Under the pieces are notes generated by a model. That model was not told where the DNA came from, did no database searches, and worked only from the letters and a program-made list of their open reading frames with translations. DNA of 64,000 bases, taken from positions 175,150,680 through 175,214,679 of the forward strand of contig NC_057800.1 of the NCBI RefSeq assembly GCF_018294505.1, written 5' to 3'. The translations under genes were made by a program, and so were the position numbers. Positions 11,991 through 25,423 of the stretch are shown here, in pieces (the first letter of the stretch is position 1; each line of letters begins with the position of its first letter). The stretch comes from Triticum aestivum (lineage: Eukaryota; Streptophyta; Magnoliopsida; Poales; Poaceae).

Positions 11991-12467
11991 GGAGATATAC
12001 TCGTCAGTGGAGTCTACACGAAAAGTATGAATGAGCATGGAAAACTGAGTGTGAACCATGGCAACAAAACACTTGTATATAGAAAGAACCTCGCTACGAG
12101 ATTTCATAAAGTAGAGCCAAGTGTAGCGAGAGAAATCGTCAATAAACAGAACATAGTAGCGATGACCACCTTTTGAATCAAAGGGAGCGGGACCCCAAAT
12201 ATCAGAATGAACTAAGTCAAAAGGACACTGAGATACCGACTCACTGGTGGGATAAGGTAGCTGGGTCTGTTTGCCAAGTCTACAACCATTACAATGTAAT
12301 GAAACATCTCCAGAAACAGACCCTAAAAGGCCCTGGTGCTCTAATGATGACAAGCGAGAGCCACAGATGTGACCAAGGCGATGATGCCACTGCTGGAAGA
12401 ACACAGACGAGGAGGCAGCAAGAGCATGGGAACTGGCAGAAGTGGTGGCAGCGGGGGAAACACACAA
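11991..12467 (-). pseudogene. Copia GAG-pre-integrase and integrase core, N-terminal half
   Basis: Minus-strand frame with the pre-integrase zinc motif (H-H-R-L-G-H...C-N-G-C-R-L-G-K, about 12395-12270), then the core [13 protein letters not shown] and [20 protein letters not shown] with catalytic Asp residues. The integrase would insert cDNA into the host genome. The frame is cut by the solo LARD LTR at 11985/11990. It is in the same frame as the upstream protease (12480-12866), with only a TAG stop between. Confidence 0.8.
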
Positions 12468-12479
12468 CCAATCAACCTC

Positions 12480-12866
12480 CTAATGGCCGTTTGACTCACG
12501 GTGCCGAGGGCCAGCACCAACCAAAGCCTTGGTGCGACGATCCTGAATAGAGCAAGAGTCGATATCAAGAATGACACGGCAACCAGAATCAGTAAGTTGG
12601 GCAGCGGAAAAAAGATTCATGGTAAGAAGGAGAACATGTGAAACACTAGGAACAGAAAAGGATGGAGTATAAAGAGTGCCACGACTAGCAATAGGAAGAG
12701 GTGTGCCATCATCGATGAGAACATTAACAGGCGAATCAAGAGGTCGAAGAAAAGACAACGCGGAAGAATCAGAAGACATATGAAAGGAAGCTCCAGAATC
12801 CAGAACCCACGAAGATGTACCTGACTGTGTAGATGCCGGTGGTGGTGGAGGGGTGGATGCAGTCAC
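12480..12866 (-). pseudogene. Copia aspartic protease
   Basis: Minus-strand frame with the copia protease active site SSWVLDSGASFHMSSD (D-S-G-A) near 12820-12775 and the downstream LIDDGTPLPIASRGTLYTP block. A Pro-rich segment precedes it. In-frame TAG stops bound it at about 12478-12480 and, upstream, at 13008-13010. Apart from these stops the reading is continuous with gag and integrase. Confidence 0.75.
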
Positions 12867-13007
12867 AGCGGCAGCGGAACCAGTCGATGAGGAGCCGGAG
12901 GAAGCACGTAGACGCTTGAGCCGTACAATGTCCTGGTCAGTGAGTGACGGAGTCGAGGAAGAAGCAGGAGTCCCACTGGAAGAGGAGCGCCTCTGGTCTC
13001 GCTTCTT

Positions 13008-13178
13008 CTAGCGACAATCAGACTCTAGGTGACCTGGCCGGAAGCAGTAACCACAGAAGGTGTCACGACGCGACGTGCCCTTCTTAGCATAAGGAGGGCG
13101 ACCCGCCCCCTGAAAGAGTAGGCAGGAGCGATGGAGTGGCGAGGCGAGCAGACGACACAGGAGCTCGGGCAGCCAACA
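13008..13178 (-). pseudogene. Copia gag C-terminus with CCHC zinc knuckle
   Basis: Contains a CX2CX4HX4C knuckle, CGYCFRPGHLESDC, near 13055-13014. This is the nucleic-acid-binding motif of copia gag. It is separated from the rest of gag (25424-26044) by the complete LARD inserted at 13178/25419. A TAG stop (13008-13010) directly follows the knuckle. Confidence 0.75.
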
Positions 13179-16100
13179 TATAACGCCCTCGATGCGGCTG
13201 TATCTCCCATGTGTCGAAGCACGACTTAGAGGCATAACCGCATTGAAAGCAATGTCGCAAGTGAGGTAATCTTCACACAACCCATGTAATACATAAGGGA
13301 AAGAGATACATAGTTGGCTTACAATCGCCACTTCACACAATACATGAATAAAGCATTACAACATCCAAATACAATCAAGGTCTGACTATGGAACCAAAAT
13401 AAAAGAAGAACCCCAAATGCGACAAAGGTCCCCGATCGACCCCAACTGGGCTCCACTACTGATCGACTAGAACGGAACAACACAAAGGACAAGATCTTCA
13501 TCGAGCTCCTCCTTGAGCTTGGTTGCGTCAACTGCACGGTTCAACGGCACCTGCAAGCTGGTTTTGGAAGTATCTGTGAGTCACGGGGACTCAGCAATCT
13601 CACACCCTCGCGATCAAGACTATTTAAGCTTATGGGTAAGGTAAAAGGTATGAGGTGGAGTTGCAGCAAGCGACTAGCATATATGGTGGCTAACATACGC
13701 AAATGAGAGCGAGAAGAGAAGGCAAAGCATGATCGATAAACTATGATCAAGAAGTGATCCTAGAACAACCTACGTCAAACATAACTCCAACACCGTGTTC
13801 ACTTCCCGGACTCCGCCGGAAAGAGACCATCACAGTTACACACGCGGTTGATGTATTTTAATTAAGGTCAAGTTCAGGTTTTCTACAACCGGACGTTAAC
13901 AAATTCCCATCTGCCCATAACCGCGGGCACGGCTTTCGAAAGTTCAAATCCCTGCAGGGGTGTCCCAACTTAGCCCATGACAAGCTCTCACGGTCAACGA
14001 AGGAATAGACCTCCTCCCGAGACATTCCGATCAGACTCGGTATCCCGGTTCTTCAAGACATCCTCGACAATGGTAAAATAAGTCCAGCAAGACTACCCGA
14101 TGCGCCGACATCCCGATAGGAGCTGCACATATCTCGTTCTCAGGGCAACACCGGATAAGCAATCCGTACAACTAAAACCAGCCCTCGAGTTTCCCCGAGG
14201 TGGCGCTGCAAGGGGCTCTAGTTTGGACCAACGCTTAGACAAGCACTGGCCCGGGGGGGTTAAAATAAAGATGACCCTCAGGATGCGCGACTCCCAAGGG
14301 AAAAAAGGCTAGGTGGCAAATGGTAAAACCAAGGTTGGGCCTTGCTGGAGGAGTTTTATTCAAAGCGAACTGTCAAGGGGTTCCCATTATAACCCCACCG
14401 CGTAAGGAACGCAAAAATCCGGGAACATAACACCGATATGAAGGAAACTAGGGTGGCAAGAGTGGAACAAAACACTAGGCATAAGGCCGAGCCTTCCGCC
14501 CTTTACCAAGTATATATATGCATTAATTAAATAAGATATATTGTGATATCCCAACAAGTAAACATGTTCCAACAAGGAACAACATCTCCATGTTCCAACA
14601 TGGAACAAACTTCAATCTTCACCTGCAACTAACAATGCTATAAGAGGGGCTGAGCAAAGCGGGGACATAGCCAAACAACGGTTTGCTAGGACAAGGTGGG
14701 TTAGAGGCTTGGTTCAACAATATGGGAGGCATGATAAGCAAGTGGTAGGTATCGCAGCATAGGCATAGCAAAAGAGCGAGCATCTAGCAAGCAAAGATAG
14801 AAGTGATTTCGAGGGTATGATCATCTTGCCTGAAATCCCGCAAGGAAGAAGAACAAGTCCATGAAGAAGACAAACGGACGTAGTCGAACGGGTCCTCACA
14901 AACACGACGTTATCGGAACCAACCCGAAGAAGCAACACCGGAAAGAAGCAAACAACATAGTAAACAACCACCACATAAGCATGGCATGATGCACAACCAA
15001 GTATGATGCATGTCCGGTTTAATGAAGCATGGCATGGAAAGTGCACAAACAATTCTACAAATTAAGTGGAGCACAATATGCAACGGAGTTGCATATTGAA
15101 GAAAACACCACATGACTTATTCAGTTCGATCTTGTTTATGTATCCAACAATATTAAATGTTGTTAGCATGGCAAGAGGGTGAAGCAAAGTAAAACTACCT
15201 ATCTAGTCAACTTTAAATGAGGCCGGAAGCAACGAACAACAATTCTGGTAAAACCCCATAGCATATTTTAGATTTGGTGCGGTTCTGCCCTAAATGCAAT
15301 TTTAGAGTTGTTAAACATGCAAAACAAGTAGACCAGGTTAAACTAGGCAAAATTCCACCCCATTTGCATATAAAGTTTATTAGAAACCGAGCTACGGTTA
15401 TTTAGTTATGAATTAAACATTTTTACATGGCATAGGAGCAAATTTAAACAAACACCATTTTAAACATTTTAAACGTGGATGAAAAAGACATATTATTAAA
15501 CTAGATGAAATTCTAAGCAAGTTTCATATTAAGTTTGTTTAATTTGGATGCACGATTTGAGTGTTATTAAATGCATGAACAGCAGGGGGTTTTCTGCAAA
15601 ACTGCTCTCCTTTGGAAAAAAACATTGAAAGGGAAAAAACAGAAGCTGGCCAAAATTGCTGGGCCCAAGGTGCACAGGAGAGGGGGCGGCTCACCCATGG
15701 GCCGTGCTGGATCTGGAAGGGAGCAGGTCGGGCCTTAGGCGCTACGGCTGGAGAGGTAGGCCGGGCCTTAGGCGTATTGCGATCTAGCGTTGGGCCTCAC
15801 GCGACGGAGGGGAGCCGCTGGGTCGGAGCAGAGGTGGCCCAGGCATGGGCGCTGGTGGATCGAGCTCGTTCGACGCGGTCAACAGGCGAAGGTGAGGCAG
15901 CCCAGGTGCGTGCGGTCGGTCGTGGAACTTGGCGCGGTTGACGCGAGCAGAGGCGGGACGAGGGGCTTGTCTCTGGTCGTCGTCCCCGCACACAGAAATA
16001 GGGGAGGCCGGCGGGAGGGCTTGGCGGCGCAGCAGGTAAGCTGGGGACACCGGGATCTAACGCAGGCCGGACCCATCTCGGCCAGATCGGGTCGAAAACG

Positions 16101-17488
16101 GGGCGCGGCGGCGCTGAGGTGCTGTGGACGAGGACCGGCATCAGGGATGCTTTCCTGTGAAGAAAACAGAGAGCGAGAGAGAGCTCAGAGAGGAGAGACA
16201 GGGAGAAAAACGGGGCAACGAGATTGGGCAGCTCACCGGAGGTAGCATCAGTCACCGGCGAGGCAACATGGGGAGAAGGCGATGCAGGGTTGCGGGCACG
16301 GGGCGGTTAGGCCTCGGGAACCACAGGAGGCGTGAGCGAGGTCATGCTCAAGGTCGCGAGGAGATAGGAACGGTGCTCTTGCTCGGGGCCTTGGCCGCGT
16401 GAGGCTGCAGGGATCTTCGGCTAAACTAGGGTGGCCCTCCATGGAGGTTGGGGACGGTGAGGTCAATGTCTTCGAGAAAGAGCAGACGAGGCAGCGATGG
16501 GGATTGCGGGGCGGCAACGAAGGCTTGGCTTCGGCGAGAAGGAAAACGCGGGGAGCGGGAAACGGCGAGGATCCTAGGAGGAGGTGGCGTAGCACAGCGA
16601 TGGAGCTCGAGGCGGCCTTGCTCTCTGCTCCCCGGTTCGAAGAAGAGGTGAGGCGCTGGTGGATCTGGCAGGAGAGGAAAACGAGGAGGATTTGGATCGA
16701 GAGGGATGCATGGATTGGTTCGGTGTGGAATCCGAGGAAATGAGTGGCGGCGGTGGGATGGATCCCTAGGAATTAGGGATTTGGTCTAGGTTATGCTAAT
16801 ATATATAGCGAGTGGGTTTGGTTAGGGGCTATCTCGTCCCTCCGATCATAATCGGACGGACAGAAAAAAATAAGTTAGGAAGTCCCATTAACAAAACAGA
16901 GACGTTTTGTAGATGTTTGGGGATGATCCGGATCCAACGGTGACAATTGCCCGAGTCGGGTCCGGGGAAGTTTTGGACGGGCGCGCGAGGAGGGCCGTGG
17001 GCTGACGAGAGAGGTTAGGTTGGACCTGGCGGTAGGTAGTGGGCTGTGTAGACGGTCTCGAGCTGAGAGAAGAGAAGAGAGGGAGGCCCGGCGACTGTTC
17101 CGGAGACCGAAATCGTCTGACGTGTGCCCGGCTATAATGCCGCTATAGTTTAACGGTTGGGCTATCAAACGAACTCCGAATGCGATGAAACTTGGCAGGC
17201 GGCCTACCTACACTATAATAAGACCGCACGCCAACTCTCATCCCATTCCGAGAACATCTTCCGGCCACTTATAAAATAATATTTCGGAGGTGCCGCGGGC
17301 GCGTGCATGTGTGGTTGGGCTCAGAACGGACAACGGAGAGAACGAGGAGACCGGGACGGATGCAAGTTTTGAAAACATGATGATGCAATGCGGATGATGA
17401 CATGGTAATATGCAACACGCAAGCAAAGATATGGCAACGATGACGTATAACTGGAAGACACCTGGCACATCGGTCTCGAGGCATCACA
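13179..17488 (-). repeat. 3' LTR of the LARD, subtype B
   Basis: 4310 bp, TATAACGCCCTC at 13179 to GGCATCACA at 17488; the ends have decayed from the consensus TGTAACGCCC...GGGGCGTTACA. A TATA-like run TATATATAG lies at about 16798-16807. A GC-rich tract (15650-16740) carries long open frames on both strands, but these look like compositional artefacts. Confidence 0.85.
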
Positions 17489-20400
17489 ACACTCCACCAC
17501 TACGAGAGGATCTCGTCCCGAGATCTAGAATGGCACCGGAGGAAAAACCGGAAGAGAAAGAGAAGAGGTAAGGCTAAGTTTCTTCTTTGACAAACGAGTG
17601 AGACCAAAGAACCTTGCAAAGGTTAAGCCATTTCGAGAAAAGAATCAATGGCGATGAACGAACTTGAAAACACTCCGTTAGAAAAGAGGGACAAAGAACA
17701 TTGCGAAAACCTTGAGGTTGAAGGGAAGATATATATTGAACACACTCCGATTAAGGAAGGGGATCAAGGAAGACCAAATTCGGGCAGCACTCCGGTTGAA
17801 AAGAGATGCAAGGCTTGATAAGGCGAAAAGAACTTGAACAAAGGGGCACAACACTCCGGTTAAATGGATAAGCACGAAAGAACATGATCTTTGACAAACG
17901 AGATGATGGGTTGAAAATAGCAACATCACAATGCCTCCGAAACGAAAGAATAGAATATAGATAATTGAAATAAAAGAATGGAGAAGCAAATGCCAACTTC
18001 TGTCACAAAAAGAGTTTGAGAAGGCATCCTTAGGAGAAGGGTCGAACGGAGTTGTTGGAGAAACCACCAACGAAAAGAATAAGGTTGATATGGTCTTATG
18101 GAATACATCTCAAATTATGAGGTGACAACCTGCCACTCACGGGAAAAGAATTGGATGGATATGAGCAAAATGACGAGAAAGTATATCGCACCAGAAAGGA
18201 TGAAGAAAAACTTGGGTCCTTTATAAGCACCATGGATAGCAACAATCCTTAGGGAAAACTTTAGGTGAAAAATAACCCAAAGTAACTCCAAAGAAGAGGT
18301 TGATGGATTTAAAATACCTCATTCTTAATAACATGTGAATCATGAAACATGAACTCAAATTATCAAGAATGACATAATACCAGCTCCAATGATACGGTTG
18401 AAAGAATTGCACTCCGGTTAGCAAGATGAAGAAAACTTGAGCTCCTCAGAAAAGAATCTTGATGAACACTTCAAGAAGGAATTAATCCTTGATGAACCAT
18501 CATGTAAAACCTTCATGAAGAACTCCGGTAAAACAAAAGGAATGATCAATCGAAAAGAAAGGCCTTGCAATGATTAGATGAAGCTTTGCGACGAGATAAA
18601 GTGGAAACTTGGAACTCCGGAAGGAAAGACAAAGCATCTCAAACCAAGAATGTGGTATGATGAACCACTCCGGAATAAAGAATTAATCCCTTGGATGAAA
18701 CAATAATAAGGATTACGTTATGCGTATCCTTCATCAATTTAGATTGATGACAAGCAACGGATTTGACATACTACTTATCCTCGTAGAAAGATTAAGATAG
18801 ATGTAGCGCAAACTTGAGACAGTCTTCAACGATCCACCGGTAGAATTTGAAAAGCATGAATGCATTGATATGATAACAAGGTAAGAAGAATCTTGAATGA
18901 ACCATCGTAAGAATTGAGAAAGAACGAATAAAAGATAACGAATCACCGGAAGAATTTGGAAATGAACGAATATACATTAGAGAGTTTAGATACAAAAGAG
19001 CGAAGAGATCCTGAACTGATTAGAGGGTATTTGATCGATGCATCGGTAAGATTTAGAGAACCATAGCTGAAAGCTAAGAATGAACAAGTCTTCTGAAATG
19101 ATGGGCTCCGGGTAATCGAACTGAAAATACCCTTGAATTGCACCGGATGGGTGAAAAGAATTCTCACGATCAAAACAATTATGAGAGGATGGCATCAAGC
19201 TAGAACCACGAGTCTCTGAGAGAACGAATAAGATATGGAGGAAAAAACTCTTCTTCGGTCTTCAAATGTTGAGAATGATGACGAGAAACACCACCAAGAA
19301 TTATTTAGACAATCAAAATGAAGAGGTTAAGCCAACGATGAAAAGAATTTGACAGATCTTGGAGAAAAGCATTTAACTGATGATAAATCATTCTTACGTC
19401 AAACTTCAAAAAGAAATTTGGGGATAGCTCCAGGAAAATAAGAAGAGTCAGGTAAGATCCTGGGAAAAGACCTGTGGGTTAGGGCCCACTCAAAAGAAAC
19501 ACCATTGAAATGATTAAAGGAGAGATTGCACCGGTTGAATTAAATGGCTTGCATGAGATAACAACCTCGAAATAGGTTGAACTGATCTTGAATGAAAAGA
19601 CGAGCCTTCTGAGATATCTTGAGCACTCCGGGACAATAGGATATCGAGAGGTGAACGATTAAGAATTGCACCGACATGAGAAAACATTGAAATACGGAAA
19701 AGAATATGATCAACACCGAAAGCTTGAATTGGTTCCATCGGAGAAGAAAAAAAAATGAATAATGGTGAACTAGAAACTTCGTTAAAATCTTCATGAGCAT
19801 CACCGGGTAAGAACATGAAGGAAGATGAATGGAGAGACTTCCATAATAAAATGGATACTTGATAAAGAAATCCAAGTTCTTGAATAAACAGGGTGGGTGG
19901 GTGGGAAAACAAAGACAACTTGGGAAGGAAGAAAACGACACCGTAGAGAAAGCTGAGATTGAAACTTGCAGATGTTGCAATGATCGGATCCACTTGAAGA
20001 GAAGCAAGCCGGTTAAAAAGGATTGATGAAAACAATCTTGATGATCAAGAAGGATTAGTTTTCACATAGAAATATGAGAACACCACTTAGACAAGGGATG
20101 GAATCAACATTTGACTTCGAAGCAACTCGAATACCACAACTCAAAACACAACAAAGGATTGGCTTGCAGAATAAGCCAGAACAAACATATGATAGAGATT
20201 TCGTCCAAAGTTTTCATGGTGGGGCCTACACAGGCTCGATCGTACAACACCATCATGTACAAGGCAGTGCACATGACATACGAAGCGTCCCCGAGTCGGC
20301 ATAGCCAAGGACTCTTTAAGACACAACGAGACCACTGTAAAACCGACCGTGAATAGGCGGACCACTAGACATCGAACCCCAATTTCATATCATACATCTG

Positions 20401-21088
20401 TTGGAAAGATATCCTAAGAGCTACTTGAATTCCCACCTATGAAACTCCCGAAACTTTCCGGTTATGCAATCAGGTGTTGGGGATACAGGGGAAGCATAAT
20501 ATCTCACCCAAAACTAACAAATCCTACATCCAGCTGTATCCATCCTTCAACACATAACCAAGAAACCTTTGGAAATCGTCTACCTCAACCTTTGAAAAGC
20601 ATCCGTTATACGAGTTATGGCAATACTCCCGAACTCCCGCCCCAGTACTGGGTGGCGTCGAGGTTATCTCAGCAACGAACTGCATAAAAGAGATTTTCGA
20701 TGTCGGTGTAACTAAACTCAGGTATTCCAGAATTGCAACGATAAAATTATGACGACAACACCTCAGAGCTCAACTCCCCGGGACACTTCCACAAAACCCC
20801 TGACAGGAGGCACCAAGACAATGTTCTCGTCATAAAACCATCGGAACGATTCCAAGATACCCGCATGATCCTAAAATTTTTTTAGTGAAATTTGAGAAGA
20901 GAAGAGTCAAAACTCTACGTCAGGATGCCTTACCAGAGCGATGAGGAGACTGGGAAGTAAAAAGAATTCCTAAACTCTCTGATATATAATTCCTAAATGA
21001 CTCATAACATTTTTCTAGACACAACTCGGTCGCTAAAAATGATCAAGCAATGGGGCTCCTAAGGTCGGGGAAGGCTCTGATACCAACT
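17489..21088 (-). other. LARD internal domain, non-coding
   Basis: 3600 bp between the two LTRs. No credible protein frame. On the plus strand it is purine-rich (gaa/aag) with a recurring short motif of the form CACTCCGGTT, or degraded forms (CACCGG, ACTCCGG), roughly 20 times between 17670 and 20010. In known LARDs this domain is conserved as RNA rather than as protein. Here that is an inference. Confidence 0.75.
21074..21085 (-). promoter_or_regulatory. Primer-binding site of the LARD (initiator tRNA-Met type)
   Basis: The minus strand reads TGGTATCAGAGC, the standard primer site complementary to the 3' end of initiator methionine tRNA, 3 bp inside the 5' LTR boundary at 21089. It fixes the orientation of the element. 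Confidence 0.85.
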
Positions 21089-24000
21089 TATAACGCCCTC
21101 GATGCGGCTATATCTCCCACGTGTCGAAGCACGACTTAGAGGCATAACCGCATGTAAAGCAATGTCGCAAGTGAGGTAATCTTCACACAACCCATGTAAT
21201 ACATAAGGGAAAGAAATACATAGTTGGCTTACAATCACCACTTCACACAATATATGAATAAAGCATTACAACATCCAAATACAATCAAGGTCCAACTACG
21301 GAACCAAAATAAAACAAGAACCCCAAATGCGACAAAGGTCCCCGATCGACCCCAACTGGGCTCCACTACTAATCGACTAGAACGGAACAACGCAAAGGAC
21401 AAGATCTTCATCGAGCTCCTCCTTGAGCTTGGTTGCGTCAACTGCACGGTTCAACGGCACCTGCAAGCTGGTTTTGGAAGTATCTGTGAGTCACGGGGAC
21501 TCAGCAATCTCACACCCTCGCAATCAAGACTATTTAAGCTTATGGGTAAGGTAAAAGGTATGAGGTGGAGTTGCAGCAAGCGACTAGCATATATGGTGGC
21601 TAACATACACAAATGAGAGCGAGAAGAGAAGGCAAAGCACGATCGATCGACTATGATCAACAAGTAATCCTAGAACAACCTACGTCAAACATAACTCCAA
21701 CACCATGTTCACTTCCCGGACTCCGCCGGAAAGAGACCATCATGGTTACACACGCGGTTGATGTATTTTAATTAAGGTCAACTTCAGGTTTTCTACAACC
21801 AGACGTTAACAAATTCCCATCTGCCCATAACTGCGGGCACGGCTTTCGAAAGTTCAAATCCATGCAGGGGTGTCCCAACTTAGCCCATGACAAGCTCTCA
21901 CGGTCAACGAAGGAATAGACCTCCTCCCGAGACATTCCGATCAGACTCGGTATCCAGGTTCTTCAAGACATCCTCGACAATGGTAAAACAAGTCCAGCAA
22001 GACCACCCGATGCGCCGACATCCCGATAGGAGCTGCACATATCTCGTTCTTAGGGCAACACCGGATAAGCAATCCGTACAACAAAAACCAGCCCTCGAGT
22101 TTCCCCGAGGTGGTGCTGCAAGGGGCTCTAGTTTGGACCAACGCTTAGACAAGCACTGGCCCGGGGGGTTAAAATAAAGATGACCCTCGGGATGCGCGAC
22201 TCCCAAGGGAAAAAAGGCTAGGTGGCAAATGGTAAAACCAAGGTTGGGCCTTGCTGGAGGAGTTTTATTCAAAGCGAACTGTCAAGGGGTTCCCATTATA
22301 ACCCAACCGCGTAAGGAACGCAAAAATCCGGGAACATAACACCGATATGACGGAAACTAGGGCGGCAAGAGTGGAACAAAACACCAGGCATAAGGCCGAG
22401 CCTTCCACCCTTTACCAAGTATATAGATGCATTAATTAAATAAGATATATTGTGATATCCCAACAAGTAAACATGTTCCAACAAGGAACAACATCTCCAT
22501 GTTCCAACATGGAACAAACTTCAATCTTCACCTGCAACTAACAACGCTATAAGAGGGGCTGAGCAAAGCGGGGACATAGCCAAACAACGGTTTGCTAGGA
22601 CAAGGTGGGTTAGAGGCTTGGTTCAACAATATGGGAGGCATGATAAGCAAGTGGTAGGTATCACAGCATAGGCATAGCAAAAGAGCGAGTATCTAGCAAG
22701 CAAAGATAGAAGTGATTTCGAGGGTATGATCATCTTGCCTGAAATCCCGCAAGGAAGAAGAACGAGTCCATGAAGAAGACAAACGGACGTAGTCAAACGG
22801 GTCCTCACAAACACGACGTTATCGGAACCAACCCGAAGAAGCAACACCGGAAAGAAGCAAACAACATAGTAAACAACCACCACATAAGCATGGCATGATA
22901 CACAATCAAGTATGATGCATGTCCGGTTTAATGAAGCATGGCATGGCAAAGTGCACAAACAATTCTATAAATTAAGTGGAGCACAATATGCAACGGAGTT
23001 GCATATTGAAGAAAACACCACATGACTTATTTAGTTTGATCTTGTTTATGTACCCAACAATATTAAATGTTGTTAGCATGGCAAGAGGGTGAAGCAAAGT
23101 AAAACTACCTATCTAGTCAAGTTTAAATGAGGCCGGAAGCAACGAACAACAATTCCGGTAAAACCCCATAGCATATTTTAGATTTGGTGCGGTTCTTCCC
23201 TAAACGCAATTTTAGAGTTGTTAAACATGCAAAACAAGTAGACCATGTTAAACTAGGCAAAATCCCACCCCATTTGCATATAAAGTTTATTAGAAACCGA
23301 GCTACAGTTATTTAGTTATGAATTAAACATTTTTACAAGGCATAGGAGCAAATTTAAACAAACACCATTTTAAACATTTTAAACGTGGATGAAAAAGACA
23401 TATTATTAAACTAGATGAAATTCTAAGCAAGTTTCATATTAAGTTTGTTTAATTAGGATGCACGGTCTGAGTGTTATTAAATGCATGAACAGCAGGGGGT
23501 TTTCTGCAAAACTGCTCTCCTCTGGAAAAAAACGCTGAAAGGAAAAAAACAGAAGCAGGCCAAAATTGCTGGGCCTAAGGTGCACAGGAGAGGGGGCGGC
23601 TCACCCATGGGCCGTGCTGGATCTGGAAGGGAGCAGGTCGGGCCTTAGGCGCTGCGGCTGGAGAGGTAGGCCGGGGGGAGTGGGCCTGGGCGCTGGCAGG
23701 CCATGTTGCGATCTGGCGCTGGGCCTCGCGCGATGGAGGGGAGCCGCTGGGCCGGAGCAGAGGTGGCCCAGGCGCGGGCGCTGGTGGATCGAGCTCGTTC
23801 GACGTGGTCAACAGGCGAAGGTGAGGCAGCCCAGGTGCGTGCGGTCGGTCGTGGAACTTGGCACGGTCAATGCGAGCAGAGGCGGGACAAGGGGCTTGTC
23901 TCTGGTCGTCGTCCCCGCACACAGAAATAGGGGAGGCCGGTGGGAGGGCTTGGCGGCGCAGCAGGTAAGCTGGGGACGCCGGGATCTAATGCAGGTCGGA

Positions 24001-25418
24001 CCCATCTCGGCCAGATCTGGTCGAAAATGGGGCGCGGCGGCGCCGAGGTGCTGTGGACGAGGACCGGCATCGGGGATGCTTTCCTGTGAAGAAAACAGAG
24101 AGCGAGAGAGAGCTCAAAGAGGAGAGACAGGGAGAAAAATGGGGAAACGAGATCGGGCGGCTCACCGGAGGTAGCATCAGTCACCGGCGAGGCAACATGG
24201 GGAGAAGGCGATGCAGGGTTGCGGGCACGGGGCGGCTAGGCCTCGGGAACCACAGGAGGCGCGAGCGAGGTCATGCTCAAGGTCGCGAGGAGACAAGAAT
24301 GGTGCTCTTGCTCGGGGCCTTGGCCGCGCGAGGCTACAGGGGTCTTCGGCTGAACCAGGGCGGCCCTCCATGGAGGTTGGGGACGGTGAGGTCAATGTCT
24401 TCGAGAAAGAGTAGACGAGGCAGCGACGGGGATTGCGGGGCGGCAACGAAGGCTTGGCTCCGGCGAGAAGGAAAAGTGGGGAGCGGGAAACGGCGAGGAT
24501 CCCAGGAGGAGGTGGCGTAGCACAGTGATGGAGCTCGAGGCGGCCTTGCTCTCTGCTCCCCGGTTTGAAGAAGAGGCGAGGCGCTGGTGGATCTGGCAGG
24601 AGAGGAAAACGAGGAGGATTTGGATCGAGAGGGATGCAGGGATTGGTTCAGTGTGGAATCCGAGGAAATGAGTGGCGGCGGTGGGATGGATCCCTAGGAA
24701 TTAGGGATTTGGTCTAGGTTATGCTAATATATATAGCGAGTGGGTTTGGTTAGGGGCTATCTCGTCCCTCCGATCATAATCGGACGGACAGAAAAAAAAT
24801 AAGTTAGGAAGTCCCATTAACAAAACGGAGACGTTTTGTAGATGTTTGGGGATGATCCGGATCCAACGGTGACGACTGCCCGAGTCGGGTCCGGGGAAGT
24901 TTTGGATGCGCACGCGAGGAGGGCCGCGGGCTGACGAGAGAGGTTAGGTTAGACCTTGCAGTAGGTAGTGGGCTGTGTAGACGGTCTTGAGCTGAGAGAA
25001 GAGAAGAGAGGGAGGCCCGGCGACTGTTTCCGGAGACCAAAAACGTCTGACGTGTGCCCGGCTATAATGCCGCTATAGTTTAACAGTTGGGCTATTAAAC
25101 GAACTCCGAATGCGATGAAACTTGGCAGGCGGCCTACCTACACTATAATAAGACCGCATGCCAACTCTCATCCCATTCCAAGAACATCTTCCGGCCACTT
25201 ATAAAATAATATTTCAGAGGTGCCGCGGGCGCGTGCAAGTGTGGTTGGGCTCAGAACGGACAACGGAGAAAACGAGGAGACCGGGATGGATGCAAGTTTT
25301 GAAAACATGATGATGCAATGCGGATGATGACATAGTAAGATGCAACACGCAAGCAAAGATATGGCAACGATGACGAATAACTGGAAGACACCTGGCACAT
25401 CGGTCTCGGGGCGTCACA
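21089..25418 (-). repeat. 5' LTR of the LARD, subtype B
   Basis: 4330 bp, TATAACGCCCTC at 21089 to GGGGCGTCACA at 25418. Colinear with 13179-17488 over its whole length with scattered substitutions and small indels. A TATA-like run lies at about 24727-24736. Confidence 0.88.
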
Positions 25419-25423
25419 CAACA

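Larger units (their letters stand above)
13179..25418 (-). mobile_element. Complete non-coding LARD retrotransposon (Sukkula-like)
   Basis: 12,240 bp. Two long LTRs (13179-17488 and 21089-25418) flank a 3.6-kb internal region. The target duplication CAACA is perfect (13174-13178 and 25419-25423). A tRNA-iMet-type primer site lies next to the right LTR, so the element reads on the minus strand. No gag or pol frame was found. LTRs of about 4.3 kb with an internal domain of about 3.6 kb and no coding match the published organisation of the LARD Sukkula, which must borrow proteins from another element. The two LTRs differ by a few percent by eye, with some indels (for example around 15730-15790 versus 23660-23710). 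Confidence 0.9.

Noticed and set aside
15612..16743. Long GC-rich open frames on both strands in the LARD LTR (also 23566-24520, 10885-11466 and 30080-30801)
   Set aside because: They lie inside LTRs, overlap on both strands in several frames, differ between copies by indels that break frame, and show no domain. They are compositional artefacts.
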